Of a DNA stretch of 64,000 bases, positions 52,502-61,008 are shown piece after piece. Position 1 is the stretch's first letter. Every line of letters begins with the position of its first letter. The translations under genes and the position numbers were made by a program. The DNA is taken from positions 327,877 through 391,876 of the forward strand of contig DATGLD010000030.1 of NCBI GenBank assembly GCA_035294305.1, written 5' to 3'. The stretch is from DASRBN01 sp035294305. GTDB taxonomy: Bacteria; Chloroflexota; Ktedonobacteria; Ktedonobacterales; Ktedonobacteraceae. The notes below the pieces were generated by a model. That model did no database searches. It saw only the letters and a program-made list of their open reading frames with translations, and was not told the origin of the DNA.

Positions 52502-53785
52502 ATGTATTCAAAAGACCCACGTAGCCAAAAAAATGCACAAAATGGATCGGGCACACGGGACCAATCCGCATCTGCATCAGCGAAAAAGCAGGTCAAAAGC
52601 TCGCGCAAGGTGACCGAGGCGCGCGCCAGCGCCCAGCGCGCCAAGCTGGATGCCCAGGCCGAGGAGCGTCGAAGCCAGGCAGAGCAAGCGGCAAAAGCAA
52701 AGCCAGCTGCCGGAAAACGCGAGCGAGAGCGGCCTGGGAGCCGCCGGGCGGCGACGATTGAAGGTGCCATCGCCGACTACCTGCTCGACCACGCCGGTGG
52801 CAATCACAGCGCCAAAACGCTCGAATGGCACCACACGGCCCTCGGGCTCATGCGAGCTTACCTTGAGCAGGAATGCAAGATTACCCTGGTGGAGGACATT
52901 GATGCTCACGAACTCAACGGCTGGCTCGCCCACCTGCGCAAAACACCCGGCAGCCGTGGCAAGCCCCGTTCAGAACGCACGATCCAGACCTATGCCCGCT
53001 CGGCGCGCGCCTTCTTCCACTGGCTGGTGCGGCGTGAACTCATCACGCGCAATCCCTTTGACCGCGTGACCTTCCCCAAGGTCGGCAAGCCGCTCATCCA
53101 GACCATCGATGCTGATGAGTTTGAGCGATTGCTGTTGGCTTGCACCCCACCCCACGAATCCGGCCCGATCGCCGAACGGGCCGCCGTGCGCAACCGCGCC
53201 ATCCTGTGGGTGCTCTATGACACGGGCATCCGCGTCTCGGAACTGTGCGGTCTCAGGCTGGGAGACTTCGACCGCAAGCATGGCGTGCTCACCGTGACCG
53301 GCAAGGGTTCCAAGGAGCGGCGCATCGCCCTGGGCAGCAACTGCCTGCGTAACCTGCTTTACTACCTGGATCGCTACCGCCCTGATGAGGAGGAGTTGGC
53401 CGAGTGGGGCAGCGCCGATGAGGACCACCTGTTCCTCTCCGAGACGCGCCTGCCGCTCACCAAGAACGGGGTGACGCTGCTCTTCAAGCGCATCAAGCAG
53501 CGGGCGGGCATCACTGGCAAGCGCATCAGCCCGCACATCTTCCGCCATTCCTTCGCCATTCGCTACCTGGTGCTGGGCAATGACCCGTTCAGCCTGCAGG
53601 AACTGCTGGGGCATGAGGATATGGCGACGGTCAAGAACTACATGCACATGAACGATGAGACCATCCAGTCCCAGAAGCGCAAGTACAGCCCGGGCGATCA
53701 CCTGCCCTCTCGCATGCCCGGGCCGAGGGAGAGGCGGCGACGGGGATTCCAGGCAAAGAAGCAGGGGAAGGGCCCCCAACGCTAG
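52502..53785 (+). CDS. tyrosine recombinase/integrase of element 1
   Basis: 427 residues. A basic Ala/Lys/Arg-rich N-terminal tail (~80 residues) precedes a SAM-like core-binding domain (~83-185) and the catalytic domain with R in DTGIRVSELCGL, K in GKGSKERRIAL, HxxR in PHIFRHSFAIRY, H in LLGHEDMATVK and nucleophile Y in KNYMHM. AGGAGG lies nine bases before the ATG. Strong similarity to the second integrase in this window. Catalyses recombination at tRNA-Gly. Confidence 0.93.
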   Translation: MYSKDPRSQKNAQNGSGTRDQSASASAKKQVKSSRKVTEARASAQRAKLDAQAEERRSQAEQAAKAKPAAGKRERERPGSRRAATIEGAIADYLLDHAGGNHSAKTLEWHHTALGLMRAYLEQECKITLVEDIDAHELNGWLAHLRKTPGSRGKPRSERTIQTYARSARAFFHWLVRRELITRNPFDRVTFPKVGKPLIQTIDADEFERLLLACTPPHESGPIAERAAVRNRAILWVLYDTGIRVSELCGLRLGDFDRKHGVLTVTGKGSKERRIALGSNCLRNLLYYLDRYRPDEEELAEWGSADEDHLFLSETRLPLTKNGVTLLFKRIKQRAGITGKRISPHIFRHSFAIRYLVLGNDPFSLQELLGHEDMATVKNYMHMNDETIQSQKRKYSPGDHLPSRMPGPRERRRRGFQAKKQGKGPQR

Positions 53786-53793
53786 GGAAAGCG

Positions 53794-53822
53794 GTCAGTA
53801 GCATTGGGGGGATGCCACTGAC
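53794..53822 (+). terminator. hairpin after integrase 1
   Basis: GTCAGT-A-GCAT pairs with ATGC-C-ACTGAC. No T-run, so a weak terminator candidate. Confidence 0.4.
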
Positions 53823-53995
53823 TCTCAATGAGGCGCTGTTCGCCAATATCGTTTGCTCGTCGGCGCAACACAACGAGTGATCGGTAGGCAAGGGCGAAGG
53901 AAAAGCTGTAGAGAAGTTTACCCTCTCGCTTCCGTGATGGGCATGACGCTGCTTAAGAGGTAGCGGCTGACGACATCAGTTGGTTAGACTGCTAT

Positions 53996-54019
53996 GGGTG
54001 TGCGTAAGAAATACACCCA
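53996..54019 (-). terminator. hairpin at the end of the 83-residue gene
   Basis: TGGGTGT and ACACCCA separated by about eleven bases, directly after the stop of the minus-strand gene. Confidence 0.35.
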
Positions 54020-54271
54020 TTAGCTCACAAGAGCCTCAAGCCATTCGGCGAGCTCGGTGAGTTTAAGCTGGCGAGGCGTTTCAGAGCGATCAAAGGGATC
54101 GCTGATGACAATGTGGCGGAGTTCGGTCGCTGTATAGACGTGACTGTACATTCCGTAGAGCAGATCGAGAAATCTTTCCAGGTCATCGTTGGTATACCCT
54201 GCCGGACATGGACCGAGGGTCTTGAGCAAGCGCTTCCGTTTTGCCGGTGTCAACCGGTGCGTATCTGTCAT
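54020..54271 (-). CDS. small hypothetical protein
   Basis: 83 residues from MTDTHRLTP, with AGAGGAAC upstream; a frame to 54325 lacks a site. Mostly helical, with LTPAKRKRLLKTLGPCPAGY and TNDDLERFLDLLYGMYSHVY. Composition suggests a small soluble regulator or antitoxin-like protein, but no family is recognised. Confidence 0.55.
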   Translation of the reverse strand: MTDTHRLTPAKRKRLLKTLGPCPAGYTNDDLERFLDLLYGMYSHVYTATELRHIVISDPFDRSETPRQLKLTELAEWLEALVS

Positions 54272-54749
54272 CTTGTTCCTCTGTATGCTCTCAAGGCAAC
54301 GCAGCAAACCGGGGAACCGCGCCACAACCTGTGCATCTGCATCGGTGGATTGGTCTAATCCACCGCCGTCTCTTTACTGGCTCCAAACATATTCGCTTCA
54401 GGATGCGGACGACGGCCTCCGGCTAACTGCATGGTTAAGAAACAATTCATTCACAAAGGAAGTGGAGAAAACCTTGGCGACCTACGCCTGAGCGCTGAGT
54501 ATTCAGCAGGATGATGTTGCTTTGCAAGCCTTCACTCGATTGGCATCGTTTCGGGTCGTAGGGGTCGCCTTGCGCTTCGCTTCCTCCTTTCATATGCCTG
54601 CAGATTGCATGGATCTGCAGGTGAAGGACTGCCCTTCACTGGAGTGCATTCTGGTACCGTCAGCACAAAAATACCGTACTAGATGAAGGTGGTAGAGCCT
54701 TGGGAGAGAGACGGAAAGAGCGCGGTGAACAGCTGGGAGGAAGGGGAAA
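54272..54749. other. non-coding spacer in element 1
   Basis: No gene supported. It has two adjacent hairpins: CCTGCAGAT/ATCTGCAGG (54597-54621) and GTGAAGG/CCTTCAC (54622-54639). CCGTCTCTTTACTGGCTC at 54366-54383 is an 18-base direct repeat of 52189-52206. Confidence 0.5.
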
Positions 54750-54809
54750 CACTACAGTTGCACTTGTGTGGAAACAGAGGGAGGTGACCCCATAGCAAAG
54801 CTCACCAGC

Positions 54810-55685
54810 TTAGAGGGAAGGCACGTGAGCCTGAAGGGTAGCTGCTGCCTGCTCCAGACAGGCTACCGTCAGGGCATCCGTGACGCCCAACGAGCACTTG
54901 TAGTTGCGCTGGTGGATAGTACGATACGCCCTCCAGGAGCGCGTTGGGCTCCCATGCTTGGTGTCGCGATAGGCGGTGAAGCGCCCCTGTCGACCGACGA
55001 AGCGGAACGAGGAGATGGTCGCCAGCCACTCAAACCACTCTGCCGAATCCGGCGCCAGCGGCAACTCGCCTTCCTGCGAGGTGATGATCACATAGGTTCC
55101 CTGCGTGCCGTATTCGATCAGAGCCGGCATGCGAGAGCGAGCGCGTTGTTCTGCCGGCACAAGCAGACGCTCCCGAGGCGACGCACAAGCAGACGCTTGC
55201 TCTGCCCCTTGCTCTTGCAGATCTGGAAGCGTGTGCCTTCCCACCAGCGGTTGCACGAAGGATTCCAGGGCCGCGATGCGAGCCTCGACCGTTCGCTCTC
55301 GCGCGTGAAGCAGCGCGAGAGCGAGTTGGGCGAGTTGCTCCTGCAGGGTCACGATCCTGGTTTCCAACCAGGCAAGTTTCTGGAGCAGGTCCGCCAGAGA
55401 AGCGGAGGAAGCAGACAGCAAAGCAGCAGGATGATCAGGCTGTGCCTCGTGTGCAGGCACAGGCCGTGCTGGCTCCTCTGGCGACCCGGGCGCAGAGGGA
55501 AGATCCGGGAGGGGGCGTCCATGCCGTCTGGCCACCTCCAGGAGATGTTCCTCCACTACACATTTGACGCGGGCATCGGTCGGATGGGGAGCCAAGGAGA
55601 AATTGGCCTCGCCCAGCCAGTGATGCAGGGTCTTGGGATGGATCCCAAGCAGTCGAGCACACGTGGCTAGAGGAAGAATCGTCAT
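54810..55685 (-). CDS. HTH accessory protein of the IS element
   Basis: 291 residues from MTILPLATCA, with AAAGGAG upstream. The N-terminus is a MerR-like HTH (CARLLGIHPKTLHHWLGEAN). A Pro-rich stretch and a coiled coil follow (LLQKLAWLETRIVTLQEQLA). The C-terminal ~65 residues (EWFEWLATISSFRFVGRQGR, FTAYRDTKHG, RSWRAYRTIHQRNYKCSLGV, TDALTVACLEQAA) resemble a short DNA-binding domain that also occurs at the N-terminus of large Ktedonobacter regulators. Possibly a transposition regulator or target-selection protein. Confidence 0.65.
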   Translation of the reverse strand: MTILPLATCARLLGIHPKTLHHWLGEANFSLAPHPTDARVKCVVEEHLLEVARRHGRPLPDLPSAPGSPEEPARPVPAHEAQPDHPAALLSASSASLADLLQKLAWLETRIVTLQEQLAQLALALLHARERTVEARIAALESFVQPLVGRHTLPDLQEQGAEQASACASPRERLLVPAEQRARSRMPALIEYGTQGTYVIITSQEGELPLAPDSAEWFEWLATISSFRFVGRQGRFTAYRDTKHGSPTRSWRAYRTIHQRNYKCSLGVTDALTVACLEQAAATLQAHVPSL

Positions 55686-55738
55686 GATCAAGACTCCTTT
55701 CGAAGCAGGACAAAAGAGCAAACAAGACGAACCAGCGA

Positions 55739-55787
55739 TCCAGGAAATTTCCTGGAACTCTGAGACTTCCAGGAAATTTCTTGGAAG
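55739..55787. promoter_or_regulatory. tandem palindromic operator candidate
   Basis: TCCAGGAAATTTCCTGGA (55739-55756) is a perfect 18-bp palindrome. CTTCCAGGAAATTTCTTGGAAG-type sequence at 55766-55787 is a second, nearly perfect one; their centres are 29 bases apart. They lie 54-102 bases upstream of the HTH gene, which may bind them. Confidence 0.6.
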
Positions 55788-55846
55788 TCTGGCGTACCGG
55801 TTCAATGGATACCAGACACAGGTGGAGCAGGGTGAGCAAGCGAGGA

Positions 55847-57223
55847 TTAGCCAGCCTTCAGGCGACGTTTGGTATGGTAATAGCTGGCACGACTTTGGTG
55901 CCAGCGACGCCACCACGACCAGGCCAGCACCCGGCGAACGGACGAAGAAGCGGGCCAGATCAGCCGTGCAAGCAGATGGCGCACCTCGGGAATGGTCAGG
56001 GGAAGCAGAAGATGTCGAGCAAGAAGGGAAGACCTGGAGGCCGCAGGAGGAGAAGTAGAGCTACAGGCGCTTGCACAAATCCCTGCAAGGTACGCAAGCG
56101 CCAACAAGACGAGTGTGACGTGCCGGTACCACCCGATGAAGCTGCGCACCTCGTAGTGATCCAGTCCCATGTCTTTGGCGTTTTCAAAATCCTCCTCGAC
56201 ATGCCAGCGGGCGCCAATGGCCCTCACCATCTCTTGCAGGGTGGTTCCTGGTGGGGCGAACACGAAATAGTAGCTCTTCTCATGTGGGTCGGTGAGGCTG
56301 CGGCGGATGAGCAAAAAGTGGCGTCCATCATCCTCCCACTGGTGCAACATGGGCACGACGGCCCAGTCGAAGAGCCGGGGCCCTTTGGTGCCCTCACTCA
56401 TCGAGAGGCGTTGCCAATCTTGTTCGTGGAGCACCCACGCTTCGACCAACGCAGCTTCTTCTCGTCTGCGACCAGTGGGGGTCTGGAAGGCGACAGGCTC
56501 AGTGCAGGCCACAGCAAGCACGTAGGGGTACTGGTGATGCTCACACCAGGTGCGCAGCTCCAGGTTGCCGCCATAGACCGTATCGGCCACGACCCACTCG
56601 ATAGGCACTGCCGCCTGGAAGATCCGCTCCAGCATCTGGACCGCCAGTTCCGGTTTGGTCCGGAAGCACACCGACTCCGGGATGCTTGCGGCCTGACGTC
56701 GATCGCGATCCTCTATCCAATCCATCGGCAGATAGAGTTCGCGGTCAATGAGCGTATGGCCCTTGGCCGTCACGTAGGCCAGAAAGACGCCGACCTGGCA
56801 GTTCTCAACCTGGCCCGTAGTTCCGCAATACTGCAGCCCGACACCGGCCGATTTGTCGCCCCGTTTGGGAAAACTCGTTTCGTCGATGACCAGGATAGCG
56901 GACTCCTGGCCGAGTTGCTCAAAGGCGTAGGCGCGCAGGTCATCGCGCACGCCATTGGTATCCCAGACCGCCTGAGAGAGCAAGCGTTGCATGCCATCGG
57001 GGCGGGCTTCTCGGGCGTGTTCAGCCAATTGCCAGCCGTTTTTGCGCGACGTGTCGCTCAAGAGACCTTGCAGGTAGGCCAGCGCCCGGCGCCGTGGCTC
57101 TGCTCGCGCAAAGCGGGCAGCAATGCGCGCATGCAGGTGGAAAAGCGCCTGGACCCAGCGACAGACATCGGCGGGGGTCGTGGCAGTAGCGGGGGGTATG
57201 ATATGCTGATTTGGCTTCATCAT
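55847..57223 (-). CDS. IS701-family transposase
   Basis: 458 residues. DDE residues in context: ILVIDETSFPKRGDKSAGV, WVVADTVYGGNLELR, and RWHVEEDFENAKDMGLDHYE followed by VRSFIGWYRHVTL, all characteristic of IS701 transposases. Full-length with an intact frame. Cuts and moves the element bounded by the 16-bp inverted repeats. Confidence 0.9.
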   Translation of the reverse strand: MMKPNQHIIPPATATTPADVCRWVQALFHLHARIAARFARAEPRRRALAYLQGLLSDTSRKNGWQLAEHAREARPDGMQRLLSQAVWDTNGVRDDLRAYAFEQLGQESAILVIDETSFPKRGDKSAGVGLQYCGTTGQVENCQVGVFLAYVTAKGHTLIDRELYLPMDWIEDRDRRQAASIPESVCFRTKPELAVQMLERIFQAAVPIEWVVADTVYGGNLELRTWCEHHQYPYVLAVACTEPVAFQTPTGRRREEAALVEAWVLHEQDWQRLSMSEGTKGPRLFDWAVVPMLHQWEDDGRHFLLIRRSLTDPHEKSYYFVFAPPGTTLQEMVRAIGARWHVEEDFENAKDMGLDHYEVRSFIGWYRHVTLVLLALAYLAGICASACSSTSPPAASRSSLLARHLLLPLTIPEVRHLLARLIWPASSSVRRVLAWSWWRRWHQSRASYYHTKRRLKAG

Positions 57224-57355
57224 CTTCTCCTTGCAGATATGGCTCTCGGGATGTCGTCTTTACATCTCCAGAGTGTCACATCTGCCAGAAGATGATGTGG
57301 CTTTTTTAGGCTTTTCAGCCTTTCATTGTTGAGTTAAATAAGTGCGACTGTAGTG

Positions 57356-57760
57356 ACAACCTTCGTTCCGCCTTGTTCCGTTTTTTCCCGCCCGCTTTCT
57401 AAGGTTGAGCAGCCTGCAGGATGACTCTGTTTGTCCCGTTGGTGCTGCTCACCACGGCTTTTCCGCCTCCTACCCAGGTACACCCCGTCTGTTGTCCAGG
57501 GCTATCCCATCTGCACCTGCTCTGCTTGCCGTCTGGGAGTAAAAAGGAGTTTCTCTCTTTTACGAAGCAACGGCAGCGATGTTGCTACCTCATTTTCCTT
57601 GCGTTTATTGAGGGACAGCAGTGTAGGTTCGCCTTCTGAGCAAGGGAGTAATTTCTTGTTTCGCTGACTTGTTGCGTTCTTTAATCTCGAATGCGCATCT
57701 TGGCGCGTGATTCATGGAGTGCATTGACTCCACCAATCGACGAGGCACTGGCGAGGCAGA
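57356..57760. other. non-coding spacer in element 1
   Basis: Between the IS right end and the partner gene. Open frames here have no ribosome site or recognisable domain. No repeat or RNA seen. Confidence 0.45.
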
Positions 57761-58276
57761 TCATGCGCCATGCAGAGCCGTTTCTTTCTGCCGGGCATAG
57801 CGCCAGATGTCGCGCGGATCGTTCATGCCTTTGCTACGCGCTTCCTGGAGCCACTCGTTCAGTTCATACTTGTTCTGATAGAGCCGATTACCACAAAAGA
57901 CATTGCGCCGCGCAAACGGAGTCGGGGTCGCTTGCCTGCGGCGCTGGAGGACAACAGTGTCGGCCAGGTTGATGATGGTGTCCCCATACCAGGGGGTGGT
58001 GAGGAAATAAGAAGGGTCAAACACCCAGGCCGGGCAAACGAGCCCATAGCGGTCACAGAGGAACTCGACCGAGGCCGCGCAAAAGGCGGCCCAATGCTGG
58101 GTATGCTCGGTGTCCGGGTCCGGCTTTATCAGTGGCTCACTGACCAAGGCGGCGCGGTGGTCCCTGGCATAATCATACCAGGCGTTCTTAAAGTTCCCAA
58201 GCGCCGTCCAGGGATCTTCCCCCGCACAGATGTCCTGGTAGGCCCGTGCCATGGTGTGAATAGTTTTCGGCCTCAT
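57761..58276 (-). CDS. partner protein of the nucleotidyltransferase
   Basis: 171 residues from MRPKTIHTMARAYQDICAGE. Helical N-terminus (PWTALGNFKNAWYDYARDHR) and a C-terminal region AAFCAASVEFLCDRYGLVCP, AWVFDPSYFLTTPWYG, TPTPFARRNVFCGNR. I recall proteins of this pattern (PxWVxxPxYxLxxPWF...RRNxF) next to DUF6036-type nucleotidyltransferases in Actinobacteria and Chloroflexota. Its ATG overlaps the TGA of the upstream gene (ATGA), so the two are made together. Role unknown; a toxin-antitoxin or defence pair is possible. Confidence 0.75.
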   Translation of the reverse strand: MRPKTIHTMARAYQDICAGEDPWTALGNFKNAWYDYARDHRAALVSEPLIKPDPDTEHTQHWAAFCAASVEFLCDRYGLVCPAWVFDPSYFLTTPWYGDTIINLADTVVLQRRRQATPTPFARRNVFCGNRLYQNKYELNEWLQEARSKGMNDPRDIWRYARQKETALHGA

Positions 58277-58839
58277 GACTCCCGCTCCCTTTCGGACCCG
58301 AACAGTACGTCGAGTGAGGACGCGATGGTCTCGGCTTCGTCCTGTTGTGCTTCCGGTAGAAGATAGCGATCCAGTATCCGTTGGGCCTGTCGGCGTGTGC
58401 GAATGCGTGTTTGTGGCAGGAGAACCCTGCAATCCGCCAGATCTTGATCGCGTCCCGCCAGGAGTTTCAGCGCGAACACAAATTCCTTGGGCGGGGCATA
58501 CACATGCAGCGGCCCGTAACGTTTCCAGAGTTTGCCCCTCGGCATGATTATTTTATCATAGATCAGCATTTGTGTCAGATAATTCAACCAGTTTGGTGGG
58601 AGTGTGTACCTGCTGGCAATGGCCTGGACACCATCTCGCAAGGCCTGACGAGCCTTTGGGAAGTCTTCACCTTCTTCCATCCAGAATATGTCAACATCAT
58701 CGGTGGTGCGTGGTGCGTTGGCTAACAGCATCATGTAGGCGCCTCCTATCAGCAGCATCCGAACGGGCTTAGTAATGCCCTGGCTCTCTAATGCTGCTCC
58801 TAGCTCGGCCAGATAGCGCTCGATCTCGTGTGCTTGCAT
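58273..58839 (-). CDS. nucleotidyltransferase-fold protein (DUF6036-like)
   Basis: 188 residues. The nucleotidyltransferase signature is GGAYMMLLANAPRTTDDVDIFW, with the DxD metal ligands in DDVD. KEFVFALKLLAGRDQDLADC resembles the downstream helix-strand of DUF6036/AbiEii-type proteins. AGGAGGGAGG precedes the ATG. First gene of the pair. The enzyme would transfer a nucleotide to RNA or protein, as in MNT-type antitoxins or AbiEii toxins; which role applies here is unknown. Confidence 0.78.
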   Translation of the reverse strand: MQAHEIERYLAELGAALESQGITKPVRMLLIGGAYMMLLANAPRTTDDVDIFWMEEGEDFPKARQALRDGVQAIASRYTLPPNWLNYLTQMLIYDKIIMPRGKLWKRYGPLHVYAPPKEFVFALKLLAGRDQDLADCRVLLPQTRIRTRRQAQRILDRYLLPEAQQDEAETIASSLDVLFGSERERES

Positions 58840-59791
58840 CCCTGCCTCCCTCCTGCCTGCCTATTATAGCATTACCGGCTTTCGGCAGTGAGATCATCCC
58901 TCAACCATGAAGGAGGGGAACTATAACGAACGCCGCATGGCCCCACGAGCAAGCGTACCTGGCGATCTTGTTTGCTCTGAAAACGGTCAACGTGATGGTA
59001 AATGACCTACCATGAGGATCTGTCCCGCTTTTGGTGAATGTTGAGCTAATTGTCATGCATCAAAATGATTGGCTCCTCTGCTGATAAAAGGAGGTTGCCC
59101 AAGCGCTTAGATCGAGGTTCATTGCCTTTTCTAATCAGAACAGCTATAATGAAATAGATGACAAGGTGGAAACATGAAAGGCGAGCTCCATGACTGAGGA
59201 AATCAACCGCCTTTTTCATTTGATAGACAACTGCTTCAGAATGGGCCTATCACTCTGTATTTTCAGCAGCGCATGTGTGATTTGCCAAAAGTTTTAGCCG
59301 CCTCGGACACACTATGGGTCAAAAAAACTTAGACATGATATGGGTCAATTTCATAAGTGGTCCAGACTGAGAAACTGTTTTGGAATGCGAGGCGGTCATG
59401 CTGCATGGCCAAAAGAGCAAGATAGGAGAAGTTTTTGCGCAGGTTTGACGGAAGAATGTCTTGCATGAAATGAGGGAGCGGAAGACCTGTGTGCGCAAGA
59501 CTGACAGGCCCGGCGTTCGCTTTCTGCTGACGCGCATCTCATGTACCCGATAACGAGCAAGCATGCTATGATCGGGGCCACATCAATTCAGGCTTTGCCG
59601 CTCTCCTTTGTAAAGCCATTCCTGGCAATTCTCGCACATGAGCCCAGAAGAGGCGATCAGCTTCGGCCCGCTCTATGAGCGGGCCAACGTGAGCTGTGAG
59701 ATGGTGTGAGCAGAAAGCGAACGCCGGGCCGATACGAACGCCAACACGATTGATGTGAGAGAATAGATATTTCAATTCCGAGGAGGAGCTT
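58840..59791. other. long non-coding spacer with a 22-bp inverted repeat
   Basis: No gene I can support over about 950 bases. A perfect 22-bp inverted repeat lies at 59507-59528 and 59709-59730, enclosing a 9-bp hairpin GGCCCGCTC-TAT-GAGCGGGCC (59665-59685). The arrangement looks like a small decayed mobile unit. GAGGAGGAGC before 59792 is the ribosome site of the next gene. Confidence 0.55.
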
Positions 59792-60496
59792 ATGAGCCAG
59801 AATGCCATGAAGCGTCTTTATCTGATGCAGGTTGGGTCCATGCCGGAATACCAGATTCCGATTGTGTGCTATCTGGTGCAAACGGGTGACGGCAAGCATA
59901 TTCTGATTGACAGTGGTCTACCGGAGATGATGCCTGAAGGAGAATCGGAGTTCGAGAATGGGCAGGACGTTATCGAGCAGTTGGCGAGCATTGGCTTACA
60001 ACCGGACGCTATTGATACCGTCATTTCGACACATTATGATATCGACCATGCCGGAAGACACGCGGCATTCACGAAGGCGCACTATGTTGTTCAGCGTGTG
60101 CATCATGTGGATGCGGCGAGCAACCCACGTTTTGCTGCCAATCGACCCCAATGGGATCAGCCAATGGAGCGCATTCGGCTGGTGGACGGGGACACGGAAC
60201 TGCTGCCGGGGCTCTCTCTGATTGAGACGAGCGGGCATGTGCCGGGACATCAATCGGTGCTGGTGCGGCTGCCCAAAACGGGGGCGATTGTATTGCCGAT
60301 TGACGCTGTACCCTTCGGCGAGGGCTTTACCCGTGACAAGCAGGACGACGGTAACAACCCGGACGCCGAAGCGATCCGCGCCAGTACGATGAAACTGCTT
60401 GATCTGGTCGAACGGGAGCATATCGGGCTGGTGATTTTCGGTCATGACAAGGAGCAGTGGGAAGGGCTGAAAAAGCTGCCGGAGTATTACGAGTGA
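59792..60496 (+). CDS. MBL-fold hydrolase (N-acyl homoserine lactonase-like)
   Basis: 234 residues. Metallo-beta-lactamase fold with HILIDSGLPE, STHYDIDHAG (metal motif HxDxDH in place of HxHxDH), SGHVPGHQSVLV and a final IFGHDKEQWEG His. Overall order and length match AiiA-type quorum-quenching lactonases. The Asp in place of the second metal His is seen in some members, so activity is plausible but the substrate is open. Strong GAGGAGGAGC site. Cytosolic. Confidence 0.82.
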   Translation: MSQNAMKRLYLMQVGSMPEYQIPIVCYLVQTGDGKHILIDSGLPEMMPEGESEFENGQDVIEQLASIGLQPDAIDTVISTHYDIDHAGRHAAFTKAHYVVQRVHHVDAASNPRFAANRPQWDQPMERIRLVDGDTELLPGLSLIETSGHVPGHQSVLVRLPKTGAIVLPIDAVPFGEGFTRDKQDDGNNPDAEAIRASTMKLLDLVEREHIGLVIFGHDKEQWEGLKKLPEYYE

Positions 60497-60567
60497 GGAT
60501 GCAAGGCCCCTTGGCTCCTGGTCTCTCGTTCGTTGACAGGACGGACGACACAGGATAGAATGGACCC

Positions 60568-61008
60568 ATGGCGCTTACACGAATGGACAACGTCGGCATC
60601 GTGGTGGAATCCCTCGATGCCGCTATCTCTTTTTTCGCTGAGCTCGGCCTCGAGCTCGAGGGGCGAGCCATGGTAGAAGGCGAGTGGGCAGGGCGCGTCA
60701 CTGGACTGGGCGACCAGCGCGTTGAGATCGCCATGATGCGCACGCCAGACGGCCACAGCCGGCTCGAGCTCTCGCGATTTCTCACGCCTCCTGTGGCCGC
60801 TGATCACCGGAACGCCCCAGTGAACGCTCTGGGCTACCTGCGCGTCATGTTTGCCGTGGACGACATCGACGAGACGCTCGCCCGGCTCCGCAAGCACGGC
60901 GCAGAGCTGGTCAGCAGCGAAGTGGTCCAGTACCAAGACGCCTATCGGCTCTGCTACATCCGCGGACCGGAAGGACTTCTCATCGGGCTGGCCCAAGAAC
61001 TCGGCTGA
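60568..61008 (+). CDS. VOC-family (glyoxalase/bleomycin-resistance-like) protein
   Basis: 146 residues with two beta-alpha-beta-beta-beta repeats: MDNVGIVVESLDAAISFFAE, LGLELEGRAMVEG, and GYLRVMFAVDDIDETLARLR followed by CYIRGPEGLLIGLAQELG. The metal ligands typical of glyoxalases (a His or Glu in each module) are partly visible. A lyase or binding/resistance protein; reaction unknown. It follows the MBL gene by 71 bases on the same strand. Confidence 0.82.
   Translation: MALTRMDNVGIVVESLDAAISFFAELGLELEGRAMVEGEWAGRVTGLGDQRVEIAMMRTPDGHSRLELSRFLTPPVAADHRNAPVNALGYLRVMFAVDDIDETLARLRKHGAELVSSEVVQYQDAYRLCYIRGPEGLLIGLAQELG

Larger units (their letters stand above)
54750..57355 (-). mobile_element. 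IS701-like insertion sequence with accessory gene
   Basis: 16-bp terminal inverted repeats CACTACAGTTGCACTT (54750-54765) and AAGTGCGACTGTAGTG (57340-57355) match at 15 of 16 positions. They enclose a transposase and a second gene with HTH and DNA-binding-like domains, both on the minus strand. No clear target-site duplication is visible directly outside these ends, so the insertion may be old or the true ends a few bases off. Confidence 0.7.

Noticed and set aside
54768..55670. 300-codon plus-strand open frame
   Set aside because: Opposite the HTH accessory gene, which has a proper ribosome site and recognisable domains.
55781..57295. 504-codon plus-strand open frame
   Set aside because: It mirrors the IS701 transposase, which has clear DDE motifs on the other strand; the plus frame has no family features or ribosome site.
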